This document shows, one piece after another, positions 22,985 through 34,612 of a stretch of DNA of 64,000 nt (position 1 is its first letter; each line of letters opens with the position of its first letter). A program made the translations under genes and the position numbers. The notes under the pieces are model-generated. The model had not been told where the DNA came from. It made no database searches and saw only the letters and a list, made by a program, of their open reading frames with translations. Source of the DNA: Pyrus communis (taxonomy: Eukaryota; Streptophyta; Magnoliopsida; Rosales; Rosaceae); NCBI RefSeq assembly GCF_963583255.1, contig NC_084810.1:5363751-5427750 (forward strand), given 5' to 3'.

Positions 22985-24440
22985 TCTGATATTTTGCTCA
23001 TTGTTTTTCATATTGATCTTTGTAATTACCGAAACTCTCTTTTTAACTATATGGCGGATTCATAAATTCTTTCAATGACGGTCGTGGATTCATCAATTTC
23101 GAGCGGAGCTGGATAGTACCGGGGACACTATCACCCTATTCCAGGGCAATAGACGGAGTCCAAGCAATTCCTTCGGATGATCATGCTTGTTCCGCAAGAC
23201 ACGCGAGCTGATCATGATATGAACTTAATCAGATCGAATAAGTCTTAGATTTCCAGTAATCACAAACTTCTAAGAGGGTGCAATATCTACTCCTAGATAT
23301 CCTCTAAGATTTTCCTAGCTTAGAACAAAGATTATATCCTAAAAAACTCTCTTTCACACAGTATAAATACACTCATCTGGTGTTCATATCTGGTAACGCA
23401 ATCTAAACACTTCAATTCACTTGTCCACTGCTTGAGTCTAAAATTATTCACTAACGTGATCGTCGGAGAGCCTTTAGCTGACACCCCCTCCCCCAGTCTT
23501 AAGCTTGCTCATGGTTGTTTACTGTTTTACAAATTGCTCGATGTTTGTGCACTGCCACCACTCACGGCGGTGCAAATTTGGTTCCAACATGTGCCAAATT
23601 TCATTTAGCCCCAAATGAACCTCAATTTCCTAACCCATACCACAGATCCAACCCTCAAGACTTTCTTTTGCCATCAATTTACCAGTTTTCAATTGAGAAG
23701 TCTGACCAAGTTCCTGTGCCCATTGCCCACGCTAGGGTGAATCGCCACTCATTCAGTTGAAGGTGTGCGAAAAGCATTTGAGTTCGGCACAAAGTTTTTC
23801 CCTGCCTCCTTCTGTGGTTATGAATTCATGTCCTACTTTGCTGAAGTTTGAACTATGTTCTTGCTGATCTCCGGGCGGTGGATATAGTGAGGTTTGGTTG
23901 CTTCTTTTGGCTTGCAAGTTAATTGGTGATAATTGTCAGTTTTGCTTTGGGTTTTATGATGCTATTGGTATGTGGTTTGCCATTGATTTTTATTGGGGCA
24001 ATTGAAGGTCTGTATGTGGTACGATGTATGGATGGATAATTTTATGGTGTGGAATTGACAATGTGGGTTGTCGGCCACTTCTGATTTCGGGTAGCTGCGA
24101 CAAGTCATCCCTCATCTAGGCTTCTAAGTTTCTCTCTATTAGCCACTTTTGGGCCTCTACTATTTGAGACCCTGTGGATAATCTTTTTTGGGGGTTAAAA
24201 CTCTTTTATGTTATTTCTTTTATGTACTCTTTGAAATTGTTGTAAAGAATAACCATTACTCATACTTTGTTTGTATAAGTAGCTCTTATTTTTTTATGCC
24301 GACCATTCGAGGACTGCGTACGTTGTATTTTGTCCCATTTGGACTTTCTTTTATAAACGTTATCTACCACTTGAAAAAAAAAAAAAAAAACAAACAAATA
24401 GTACCAATACCATCGTTCAAGTCATTTTGAGTAGTCTCAT
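22985..24440. mobile_element. LTR fragment and unidentified transposon-like sequence
   Basis: Bases 23190-23500 look like the end of another Ty3 LTR: a TATA box (GTATAAATACACTC at 23364-23377) and then GTGATCGTCGGAGAGCCTTT and 'ACACCCCCTCCCCCAG', as in many plant LTR 3' ends. From 23515 an 81-codon frame (with 'NEPQFPNPYHRSNPQDFLLP') and G/T-rich sequence follow, which I do not recognise. A run of 16 A at 24375-24390 may be a retroposed tail. Partner LTRs are not in the window. Confidence 0.4.
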
Positions 24441-24589
24441 GGGTCATTTCGACCCACTCGTAACACAACACCAATTTTGAACCTTAACCATACGATCAAG
24501 TTGGACAACTCCTAAACCAGCCCGCACATAACTCCCTTATTGTCAACCATTTAGTATAGAAGCTTAACAGATTGATCACGCGCTTATTG

Positions 24590-24845
24590 AACATATATTT
24601 GGTTTCTACGCCCGGTTTGATTTAGCAAGTTCGGTTAAAATTACTTTTAAAATGACTAAAAATGATTTCAGATTACAAAAAATGTTTTTAACCATCTTTT
24701 AAAGCGATTACATACTAAAAAATAGCAACTGTAGTGCCTTATACAAGACATGCTATGTGCTTCTAATAAAAATGTATTTATTGAAAGTGCTTTCGAGCAA
24801 AATTGTTTTTTATTAAAGTACTTCGAAAGAGCTCTAAGATGTTTT
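24590..24845. mobile_element. MITE-like AT-rich repeat
   Basis: This stretch (GACTAAAAATGATTTCAG, AAAGCGATTAC, GTGCTTCTAATAAAAATG, AAAGTGCTTTCGAGC) resembles the region at 50140-50372 (GGAAGTGCTTTCAAAGTGAC, AAAAACGCT). The 'agtgcttt' ends are inverted in part. I judge it a member of one dispersed short family. Ends are not precise. Confidence 0.35.
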
Positions 24846-24999
24846 GGGCCTGGCCCCTAGATGCACCCAAAAAACAAAAAGGCTATATACTGTATAATAC
24901 TAGTAAAATACGAAATCTCTACCAGCATATGGTGTATATATTCTGTATGATGGTCATTTCTTACAACTGTACAAGAGTGAAGCTATATAAAGAATATGT

Positions 25000-25755
25000 T
25001 CAGAACAAGAGAAGGCACAGCATAAAACAGCAGAAAAGAAAGATGGTTACTCTATTGAGAGATTTGTCCAGCTCTACTTCCTGCCTTCTCATCCTAAGAC
25101 TACTTGGGGTGTACGAATTCGGATACGGGTAAGTAAACAAATTAGTGTTTGAGTTCCCAAACATCCTTGCAAACACAAACTCTCCAACCATTCCAATCGT
25201 TGGATTGGATAAATTTGTCATCGTTGTACCCCCGAGATAAGCTGAATCTGAGTTTGTAGCATAACCACCATAAGCGGGATAGTACTGATCGTGAACAGAC
25301 TCTGAATGCCTTTGCAAAAAATTTGGATGAAGTTGCTGTCTTGGCACTGATGTGGCGGTAGTAGCAGTACTCGGTGGGGGTCTACGTGGTACGACCAGAT
25401 CCAACTGAGATTTCTTTCCGTCAGAATCTGAAGAGGATAAGCCCCGACCGTAGAGGGGAACCACTGAAGAAGGGGTGATGTTAGCCTTACAGACAGGACA
25501 AGTTTGCTGCAGGTGGGATTGTTCATCAGAGGCAGTTGGTACCTGAAGCCACTTGTAAATGCACGGCCAGCAGTACAGGTGGCCGCAGAGAGTCACCACA
25601 GGTTCATGTGCTGAATCTAAGCATATGTTGCATTCAAAGCAGCCAGTGTCGTTGTCCGAGACTGTAGTTGGGGATGAGACTGAATTCCACTTCTTGACAG
25701 AAACATCTCCAACTGAAACAAAGTGTGTCTCAGGCTCATAAAAGTTCTGTTCCAT
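25000..25755 (-). CDS. RMA-like RING E3 ubiquitin ligase, ER membrane, 251 aa
   Basis: A single uninterrupted coding exon. The RING-HC finger is complete: Cys42, Cys45, Cys57, His59, Cys62, Cys65, Cys86 and Cys89, with the 'CNICLDSAHEPVVTLCGHLYC' type core. It is followed by 'PLYGRG' as in RMA1/RNF5-like proteins. The middle is Ser/Pro/Thr-rich. The last 16 residues (VTIFLFCCFMLCLLLF) form a C-terminal tail anchor. Length agrees with Arabidopsis RMA1 and pepper RMA1H1, which sit in the ER membrane and ubiquitinate clients such as aquaporins and misfolded proteins. The start lies 11 bases after an acceptor (TAACAG at 25772-25767), so the 5'UTR is split by a long intron. Function is inferred from family. 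Confidence 0.92.
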   Translation of the reverse strand: MEQNFYEPETHFVSVGDVSVKKWNSVSSPTTVSDNDTGCFECNICLDSAHEPVVTLCGHLYCWPCIYKWLQVPTASDEQSHLQQTCPVCKANITPSSVVPLYGRGLSSSDSDGKKSQLDLVVPRRPPPSTATTATSVPRQQLHPNFLQRHSESVHDQYYPAYGGYATNSDSAYLGGTTMTNLSNPTIGMVGEFVFARMFGNSNTNLFTYPYPNSYTPSSLRMRRQEVELDKSLNRVTIFLFCCFMLCLLLF

Positions 25756-27715
25756 AGCGATATGTTCTGTTACAAAAGGGTTTGTTTATTAGTAAGCATA
25801 AATTGCCATTACACACCAGTAAAACAAAACAACTCAAGTGCGTGCAAATGTTTGCGCATCTGACAGAAAGAAGAGAGATTCCGTTAATAAATACTACAAG
25901 CAAGGAATTTCGAGAGTACAAAAGAAACTGTCCCTAAATCTTATGACCTCGACTAAAAGCTTTTATAATCAATCTCAACAATGCCACTGACAACTTCCTC
26001 AATCCGAATTCTATCTAAATAGACACCAAGCATTTAGAAAAACCACAAATGAATAAAACAAATCCGAATTCTATCTAAATAGACACTAAGCATTTAGAAA
26101 AACCACAAATGAATAAAACAAAGGAACCAACATAGAAAATAGTGTTTAGTGTTTAGTTAACTTTAAAGCGACAAAGACAGAAGGATACAGAAATATCACT
26201 TAGCCTCTATTGGAGGACGAAAAGAACAAGGGTTTTAAACCCACTAATCATGTATAAGAAGAATATAAATGACCTCTACCCATCTTAATCCTAAACAATT
26301 GAAAAGATGAGTATGACTAACATGCCAGGATCATGTTCTCCCCCCTTTTTCACCTCTCACCTCCAAAACAACTCTATGTTAACTGTTAAGCCTACAATGT
26401 TTAATTTCGGTTTCTTGACGATTCAGTAATAAATAAAATAACTCTCAAGAATAGATCTTAAGAACCCCAGAGGATTACAAGATTAAAGATTTCAGTAATC
26501 CAGGTTCCAAAACCTACAGATCTTGATTCAGGACTTCAAATCAAGCCAAAAGTATCCACAAAAAAAAAAATGTTTTGGAAGAAGAAACAATGTTGCAAGA
26601 GTGGATTATGAAATTATGAGGGATTTACGATCACAAAATTAATCAGAAATCGCATATGCCAAATCAAAGCGAAAAGAATAGCAAAAACTTTCTTTTTTTT
26701 CTACAAACGATACAGGGGAGGGGGGAATTGAAGTCAGGACCTTGGGTGCAAGGTGAAGGCTTCTAAGCTTGCAAGGATAGCAAAACTCAAAAGCTTAGTC
26801 TCCAAAACGGAACAGGTTTATAGATATTCAGAGGGAATTCTAGAGGACAATTTAATTTCAAGAGAACAAATTAGTACCATGAGGATGCCTAATCATTTGT
26901 GAAGATTGGCCTTCATAAGAACTATAGTGTAAGATGCTCAATTTTTCGGATTCAGCGCAGCTAAAGTAAGCCTAACAAAAAATTTACATATTCCTTCAAG
27001 AAAAATTCCCAGTTCTTTGTAATATTGATCAAACAACCAACTAACAGCTAATGTTTAGCAATTGAAACATGTTTTTGTATAGGATGTAAATCAGTTGAAA
27101 CCGAAAAATCGCCAGTGGGAGAATTACAAGCAAGGTTTTCCCTACATGAACAGAGACAATGGCAGAAATTGCCACCGCCACTCACTTCCATTAATAAATT
27201 CCTCTATGGAAAATCACATGCAAAGATATACACCTTAGGTTCCAGAAACAACTTCTCCCAAGCAAATAGAACTCAGAAGATGGGGGAAAAATAAACAAAA
27301 ACTCCTAATTATCCAGGACTACATGAAACAGTTATATTTTCAAGGGATTAGAAATCACAGACATAATAAAATCACATTAAAACATGGCAATTGAAACCCC
27401 AACACAGAAAAAAGGAGGAGAAAAGGAACCGACCCATCATTGTTCTAAACGTGAAATCAAAATTAAAGAGAAACCCATCAAATAAAACCAACAAATTCAA
27501 GACCTTTCACAGACAAAGTCCAGAAACAAATAATATGAAAAAGAAAATTAATAGAGAGCGAGAGGGAGAGATAATGCATACCGAGGAAGAGAAAAAGCTG
27601 GAAGGGATCGAGGTGGCAATCAAAAACAAGCTCCGAATCTTACAGGTTACGAAACAGAGGAGAGAGAGAGAGGTGGTGGGTTTGATTGTTGGCGACAGAG
27701 AGGAGAGGTGAAATG
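25756..27715 (-). other. 5'UTR and 1.8-kb leader intron of the RMA-like gene
   Basis: The leader exon probably ends at 27582 (CTCG|GTATGC, minus strand) and the second exon begins at 25766 (TAACAG|AACATATCGCT), giving an intron of about 1815 bases. The leader exon (27582 to about 27715) is CT-rich on the minus strand. Inside the intron a 60-bp unit is tandemly duplicated at about 26003-26122. A possible old SINE with a B-box-like sequence lies on the minus strand near 26720-26770. Long leader introns often raise expression of plant ubiquitin-pathway genes. Confidence 0.55.
26003..26122. repeat. 60-bp direct tandem duplication in the leader intron
   Basis: Two copies of a 60-base unit that begins CCGAATTCTATCTAAATAGA and ends ATGAATAAAACAAA lie side by side. 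Only about one base differs (ACACCAAG against ACACTAAG), so the duplication is young. Confidence 0.85.
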
Positions 27716-28975
27716 GTTGAGAGCGAAAGGGTTGAGGTGTAGGTTGTATAAATACAAAACAAGAAAGAGATCTTTGAGTATTGTATTTTGGTGTAATATT
27801 GTTTTGGGGCTCAAATGTCATGCAAGATGTGAATATATATATTTACAACGAGTTCAACCGCGTCGGCTCTTCAATCCACGTATGAATGGATTTATTATGG
27901 TAGTTCAATTCAACGCCATGATCCCTTTTTTTCCTTTACCCCTCTTTTATTTTCTTTGTTTGCTTGGACGAATTTTTGTATGTATTCCGAGCACAACATG
28001 ATACACACTTACATGACATAATCACATTGTTATTGTAATGTTCTGTAACATTGGAATAAGAGAAATGTTAAGAAAATTTCAAAAAAGTAGGACTCTTCAT
28101 AGACTTTCTGTTACCTTATATTTTTTGCACAACATTTATAATATTGACATGTGAATTAACGTTAAACAGTGAAGTGATAGAGAATCTATAGAGAGTCCTA
28201 CTTTAAGAGTCTCCTTAGCATTCACATGCCTTTGTTTTGTTGGCAAGGGACGCCATTTGCAATGTACGTGTGTCAGGTTAGTTGTTCTCTACTTTTAAGA
28301 AATATTTTCTCATTGTCCTTCCACTTTATTATTGCACATAGTGTATCGCTTGTCTTCTAATAGAGGAGAAATTTTTCCATGTGTCATAAACACATACTAA
28401 TACACTTAATATAATAATATAATTGGTTGAAACTTTTTTTTAATTTTCAATACACTTAGTATACTGAGCCATATTCCCTGCACCATGAAAAATATCTCCT
28501 AATACAGTAAAAAACCTGGGTTTGATTGAGGTTAGAAATGAGTTTTCTTGCCACATGTCATTGATGTGGCAAGAAGGTAAATTAGAACGAGCTTACAGTG
28601 AAGTGTTTAAGCTTATAAGATCTTAAATTCTTTGTGTAAAAAGTAAACTACTTATTTTTTTGGTAACCTTATAAAATCAGTTTCTTAGCTCTATTTTTTT
28701 TTTTTTTTTGTCAATATATTGGCTCAGTTTTAATTGGTCTTGTTTCAATCACTTTTTGTGTATTTGATTAAAGATACGTATACTTAACGATTTTTTATTG
28801 TGGACTGGATATGAATATCTTGAATATAGTCTATACAAATCTCTAAAATTATTTTTTAAGGATGAAAAATACTACATCCGCATTAACAAGACAATGTTTT
28901 ATTTTAAAATTATTGTAATTTACTAGAAAAGAGTTTCAAACTCTAGGAGGTCTCTTTTCTTGAACTGAATTATCT
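27716..28975. other. Upstream region of the RMA-like gene and AT-rich spacer
   Basis: Bases 27716-28000 should hold the promoter of the minus-strand RMA-like gene. The minus strand has GTATTTATAC near 27752, a weak TATA candidate. Further out, 28050-28215 has inverted pieces (AAAGTAGGACTCTTCATAGA and TATAGAGAGTCCTACTTTAA), so a small MITE of about 150 bp with inverted ends is likely there. I see nothing else. Confidence 0.45.
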
Positions 28976-28979
28976 GTTA

Positions 28980-29620
28980 TGAACCGGATCATTGAATTGG
29001 ATTAGAACAAAATATGATCCACGTACGTCCTTACGTACCTACATCTCATGCACCAATAAATTCACATTTAGATCAAAAACCTGTGCAGCCTTGCTATTGG
29101 TGTTTGGCAAGGGCCGGCAACAACAGAGGAACGTTCCTGGTTCCTAGCTATGAATTTAGAAGAAGCAACTAGAAACTACGACTAAACCAGTGAAAACGAA
29201 ACCTCATTTTCTTGACCGAAGAAAAATATTTGGCTGGTAAGTAAGCAAAAGCTGATTAGGGTTTTCATTGGTTATAACTAAGCAAGGGAAAAATTGAAGT
29301 TGATGAAGATTAAGGGAGTCGATGGAGATTTTACTTTTGGACATTGACCATCCAGAAGAATGCGACTTGCAAATTAATTATATTTTAATGAAAAATATAG
29401 GGTTGGATGTTGGAGGTTTTGCTGACTAGACCGTTACCCGCAACCGTCTTTATCTTTAATTAGTCATTTTAACAAATAAATAAATTAATTAACTCTAATT
29501 AGTCTTAGTTTCTATACGTGCCAGGTGGAATTAGCTGCTGATTAATTATCAGCAGCCTGGTTATTTTGAGAAGCAAAAAATGAGTAGTTGCCCTAGCAGT
29601 AGCAGACCAGTGTGTTTTGA
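28980..29620. repeat. Segmental repeat, copy 1 (uninterrupted)
   Basis: This block matches 31285-33480 piecewise in the same order. Shared anchors are TGATCCACGTACGTCCTTAC (29010 and 31304), GGGAGTCGATGGAGATTTTA (about 29313 and 31679), GACCATCCAGAAGAATG and GCTGACTAGACC, TAATTAGTCATTTTA, and finally GAGTAGTTGCCCTA (29582 and 33388). It has no ORF. A shorter, more diverged match occurs at 37310-37455 (GATCATCCCGAAGAATATGA...GCTGACTAGAC). Such blocks could be diverged promoter regions or an old transposon; the nature is unknown. Confidence 0.7.
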
Positions 29621-29827
29621 ATTGATAAGTTGACAGCAGGTTGGACGGCGCATCTTAATAATAAAAAATAATATGAAATAAGCACGTTAATTAACATTTA
29701 AGTAATAATCTAATCATCAACAACTACGTCATATGGTCTATAAATTTGGTTTAAATAGATAGTCTTCGTTAGGCTTTCACATGATTGTCACAGAATCGAA
29801 CTCTAATGTCATTACTATTGATTAGTA

Positions 29828-30830
29828 TGTGGTAGTGCCAAGGGAGAAATAGCACACCAAGGGGAAGAGGAGAATTTTGTTTCACGTTGAATGATTTATC
29901 TAGAGGATTAATCTAGAGAGTTGTCATATTTCTATGAATAGTCTTATGATTTTATTCATGATAAGACACATTGCTTATGCAAGATAACCCTTATGATAAG
30001 TCATACTTCTTATCACATTTTTGGTTAAATGTTATTAGTACACCAATCTTACGGTGCACCTTCATACATCAAATACACACATAGTAATTAAAGCCAACAT
30101 CATCGTGATCATATTCTAACATCTCCCACTTGATTGTGATGATATAAAATCTTGTTGGCTACACAGATTGGATATCATTACCAAGTATCAAATCCTATGT
30201 ACTCTTAACTTTCCAACTGTAGTTTACAAATATTTGTAAATTGTCCTCAGTCCGTGGTTCGGCTTATAAATGTGCATGCTTTGACCACTATTACTAACTA
30301 CGCTTGTACTAGCGACTCCATTTTACTAATCTTTCAAGTAAAATGGTACCATTACTCTGTTCCAAGAAAATACCATCTATACCTAGTATTAATGGCGACT
30401 TCAGCCAAGTCCAACTTGAAATGCATTGAAATTTCGATCAAGTACTTCCTCCTAAACCAATCATGAGGCTTTCCTCGATACACTTAATCCATGACTTTAC
30501 ACATTATACGCCAAGATATTATACAAAGTCGAACTTGATGTGTTTGACAATTTTACATACAAGAAGATCTGTTATAGCTTTGTTACCTCGCTAGGGCCCC
30601 TATATCTTTTATCCGACCAACCAATCAGATAGAGTCTCATCAAATTTTTCATTTCAGGCATCCTCGAAATCCTTCTAATGCCTATACCGCATGCCCCGAC
30701 TGCAACATCTAGATAATTCCAACTTGTAGTCACATACTCCTCTAAATTTGCTTTTAGAGAAATCCTTTGCTCATACAATTGGTCGTCATCTTACTAAGGT
30801 TGTGTGGTTGACTTTCACTTCATCCCTCTC
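29828..30830 (-). mobile_element. Copia-type retrotransposon 3' fragment
   Basis: On the minus strand a polypurine tract AAGTGGGAGA (30131-30122) is followed at once by TGTTAGAATATGATCACG, the classical start of a plant Ty1-copia 3' LTR. The LTR probably runs from 30121 down to about 29828, where the plus strand reads TGTGGTAGTGCC. The preceding 700 bases are decayed internal sequence. No 5' LTR or pol motif is intact. Confidence 0.6.
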
Positions 30831-31284
30831 CCTATAATTCCATATAATGATAATTTACATTAATGTGTTCTTAAGAACTAACAATTCCTAAAAGATGGCA
30901 GACTTATTGTCATATGACACATTGGCATACTTTATAGGAATACAATATCGATATGCATCAATAAACAACATATACTAAAGAGTACTTACCGGCCATATTA
31001 TAACACAATTTTGTTTCTTAATTAATCAAAAAAGGACAATTATGTTTTTAATAAAAATTTCATGCAACAATGCACTACAACAACAAAAAACACGTATATT
31101 ATTACTTAATTCAATAAATTTCATATCTTGACTTCTTACTAACTCTCTTAACTTCTTGTCAAGCTGAAGCAGCCCCCTAGAGGCAAGGGGAAGGGCACTT
31201 GAGTCAAAAAGCCCCTTCTAGAACAAGTCTTGTTTATCAAGTAATCTCATCATTCTTCTTAAGAAGACAATGGGATAGTGCCTC
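30831..31284. other. Spacer between segmental repeat copies, nothing coding
   Basis: AT-rich sequence follows the Copia fragment. A C/G-richer patch at 31160-31230 (GCCCCCTAGAGGCAAGGGGAAGG) is out of character with its surroundings and may be further decayed retroelement interior. No frame or terminus is recognisable. Confidence 0.35.
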
Positions 31285-31796
31285 TTGGATTAGAACAAAA
31301 TATGATCCACGTACGTCCTTACAAATAAGGTGATGATATTCACACACCCGTTTTTTTTTCTTATACACTTTCTTAATTTCCGGCCTTCGGCTCGAATGAA
31401 TTGAAAAAAATCAAATGACATAAATCAACATAAGATGTGTAAGAGGTAAAATGCTATATATGAATAGAACCACTTTCCATATATATAGCTACATCACATG
31501 CACCAAAATTCACATTTGTGTCAAAAATCTGTGCAACTAGAAACTACGATTAAATCAGTAAACATGACATCTCATTTTCTTGACCAAATCAGCTTTTCAT
31601 TTGTTTACAATTTTTGAAATGCGGAAAATTGTAACAAATAAATTAAGCAAGTAAAAATTTGAAGTTAATGAAGATTAAGGGAGTCGATGGAGATTTTACT
31701 TTTGCACGTTGACCATCCAGAAGAATGTGACCAGCTAATTAACTATAGTTTAATGAAAAATATAGGGTTGGTGATTATGCTGACTAGACCTGTCTA

Positions 31797-32459
31797 ATAT
31801 CTACAATAGAAAATTAGATTTTAATCCTTAAATAAGATGATGTTTAGAAAAATGTCTTATACAAGATTAAAATTTGATTTTAGTCCCTAAACTCTATTTA
31901 ATGCCACCATATGTATTCAATGTCTCTCTTTTTTTATTTATAATTTTATGGTGTTCATAATTATAAATTTTAATTCTCATTATGGTAAGTATCTTATATA
32001 GAAAATATTTTAGTAAAGATTTTTTTTGGTACACTTATATTTTTGCATATTTTCTTATGTGCTACTAATTCATTACAATATATTTAGGTAAGAACATTTC
32101 GGTACACTAGGTTAGTATAATATGTTTAGGTACAGACATTTCGTTAAACTAGTTTAACTAGTTTAATATAATATATTTAGGTACTGACATTTTGGTACAC
32201 TAGTTTAGTATCATATATTTAGATACAAAATTTTCGGTACACTTATGTTTTTGCATATTTTTTTATGTGCCACTAATTCACTATAATATATTTAGCTACG
32301 GACATTTCGGTATAATAAATTTAAAATTTAATGTATTAAATATTAAAAAATAATAATATAATATGAATTTGAATTAAGTACTTGAAGGACTAAAATCAAT
32401 ATCCAATCTAACACCAGATTTTTATTAAATTTTAATCTACTTCAAGGATTAAGGTTCAT
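31797..32459. mobile_element. AT-rich insertion with internal tandem repeats
   Basis: Absent from copy 1 of the segmental repeat, so it is an insertion. Its ends hold inverted similar pieces (AGATTTTAATCCTTAA on the left, TTAAGG...GATTAAAA type on the right). The middle (31990-32320) is made of imperfect tandem units with the core TATATTTAGGTAC...GACATTTCGGTAC. No coding capacity. Likely a non-autonomous DNA transposon. Confidence 0.55.
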
Positions 32460-32498
32460 CTACAACTGTCTTTAGCTCTAATTAGTCATTTTAGTAAA

Positions 32499-33302
32499 GT
32501 CTTAAATGTCAAAATAGTTCTTGTGCTTTGCTCATTTGGCCAATTTAGTTTAAGGATTTTTAATTTGGCTAATTTAATCTTTGTGTTTTATTTTATTAGT
32601 TAATATGGTCCATCCGTTTAATTTACTGTTAAAATTTTCATTTTAAATTAATTAAAACTCTAAATACTTAATAAATATAAAAAGATCAATTTAAAAATAA
32701 AAATACGATTTAAATAAAATAAAATAAAAAGGAACTGACACTGCTGGGATGGTGGTCGATGAGAGTGTGAAGGTAGGGTTCGTATGGGGTCAACACTGGC
32801 GCAGGGGAGAAGAAGGTGGAGATCGACGTATGGGCGACGTACCCATGGAGGCAACGATGACGTATATATGGAGAAATGAAACAAAACTCGATGGCAGATA
32901 TGGGACAGTGTTGTGAAGATTTCTTAAAATAAGTAGAATGGCTGGTTGCTCAGGGTATTCATGGTGGTTGGGGTGTTGGCTTGGGTCAGTTTGGTGATGG
33001 TGGTGGCTAGGATTAGGGTGGAGCCTCATGGAGGTATGAGGCAGGATGCTTTCAATCTTTTGTGTGAGATTTTTTTATATTTTATTCTCTCTTTTTTTTT
33101 CTTTTTTTTTTCATTTTTCTTATTTTATATTATTGTTTAATCGATTTCAAAATATATTTGTAAATTTGTAAACAACAATTGGACGGAAAAGAACACAATC
33201 ACTAACTGAATTGAACACAGTGACCAAATTAACGAAATTGAAAACACAGAGAACCAAATCAGTTGGAGAGATAAAACATAGGACCACTTCAACATTTAAG
33301 CC
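32499..33302. mobile_element. Mutator-like non-autonomous element with GC-rich interior
   Basis: The left end GTCTTAAATGTCAAAATAG and the right end, reversed as GGCTTAAATGTTGAAGTGG, form an imperfect terminal inverted repeat that continues for about 50 bases (phrases like 'ccaatttagt' on one side and 'ccaaatcagt' on the other). Flanks TTTAGTAAA and TTTAATTAA could be a worn 9-bp target duplication. The interior 32740-33040 is much richer in G and C than the ends and may be captured host sequence, as in Pack-MULEs. I do not recognise it. Confidence 0.6.
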
Positions 33303-33480
33303 TTTAATTAATTAAAAAAACACTAATTAGTCTTAGTTTCTACACATACGAGGTGGACTTAGCCACTAATTAATTATTTTGAGAAGCAAGAAACGAGTAG
33401 TTGCCCTATGCACGTGGTTTGCTTATCGGACACGGTTTGAGAAGCAAGAAACGAGTAGTTGCCCTATGCAAGTGGTTTGC

Positions 33481-34103
33481 TTGTCGGACACGGTTTTGAT
33501 GCCCTAAACCTTTGGCTGTGTGGGTCGCCATTCTACAAGTTTCTTGTGACTAGAGTTCAAAGTTTTTGAGATGCAAAGACTTCTCGAAGTTTCAAACCAT
33601 TGCTTAAAGAAGCGATTACGTTGGTTTTTTTCCTCAACATGTGCTTCAGATTTCATTTTGACAACACATCTTATATTATGACGAAGCCACATTAGGTCCA
33701 GAAGGGTTCAAGATTCATCATTTTCCTCTCCCATTTTCACAACATAAAAATAAAAAATAGTTGAAAAAAAACGTTGCAACAAACGCCTTAGTAGAGAGTA
33801 GGTGAAGCTCCCAACCTCTAAAAGTCTAACTCCGCCGCTTCTTGTAATGATACGTTGTGCGTGTTCCACATTATTTTGCTAAACAAATTCTATAAATGAC
33901 TATCATATGGAACGTGAGTCTTCGGAATACATCAAGGCCAAGGGGATATAATAAAACAATTTCTTACAAAATAATTACTTTTTCTATCATGAAAGGATTA
34001 ATGTGAATTCTAGCGTGTGGATGTGAAGAATCAGATTCTTGTAGAATTCTAGCGTGAGTCTCATCAGTCTTGTCCCTGCAAATCATGTTTCTGTTTGTGC
34101 CAT
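33481..34103. other. Intergenic, no gene seen
   Basis: Sequence with many short frames and no supported gene. Coding-like character is weak. Near 34008-34060 the phrase GAATTCTAGCGTG recurs twice, about 43 bases apart. Confidence 0.4.
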
Positions 34104-34612
34104 TAAGAAATAGGGTAAACTACTAATTTAGTTCCTGAATTATCACCTTAGTGAAAATTAGATTCTGAAATTATTTTTTTCAAAAAAAACAGTCCTTGAA
34201 TTATAAAAATTTGCCAATTACATCCCTAATGTTCAAAGCTACTATATTCAATTTTCCGTCAATTTAAGTCACGTTACTTGCATATGATACACATTGGAGT
34301 GTAGATTGGTAGTTTTTCATAAAGAAATAGTGTAGGTTAACTTTTGAGGGTAAATTAGACATTAAATTCGCAACCTATATGAAATGTTAAGCACTTATAG
34401 ACGAGAAAATGATGGTATTACACTCTAAAGTGTGTCAAATGATTTAAGTTGACGAAAAATTAGATAAAATAACTTTGAACATAATAGTAGGGATGAAATT
34501 AGCAATTTCTAATGAATTTAGGGACTTATTTTACCAAAAAAATAATTCAAGGTCCTAATTTTCACTGAGGTGATAGTTCAAGGACTAAATCGGCACTTCA
34601 TCCTAAGAAATA
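34104..34612. mobile_element. Mutator-type MITE, 491 bp with perfect 9-bp TSD
   Basis: The element 34113-34603 begins GGGTAAACTACTAATTTAG and ends CTAAATCGGCACTTCATCC. The two sides are inverted copies for about 60 bases (ATTATCACCTTAGTGAAAAT and ATTTTCACTGAGGTGATAGT). The flanks TAAGAAATA at 34104-34112 and 34604-34612 are identical. A 9-bp duplication and long inverted ends indicate a Mutator-like MITE. No coding capacity. Confidence 0.88.

Larger units (their letters stand above)
31285..33480. repeat. Segmental repeat, copy 2, split by two insertions
   Basis: Carries the same landmarks as copy 1 but is interrupted at about 31797-32459 and 32499-33302. Comparing with copy 1 gives the empty sites. 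The tail has its own tandem duplication: a 57-base unit starting GAGAAGCAAGAAACGAGTAG at about 33379 and 33436. Confidence 0.7.
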
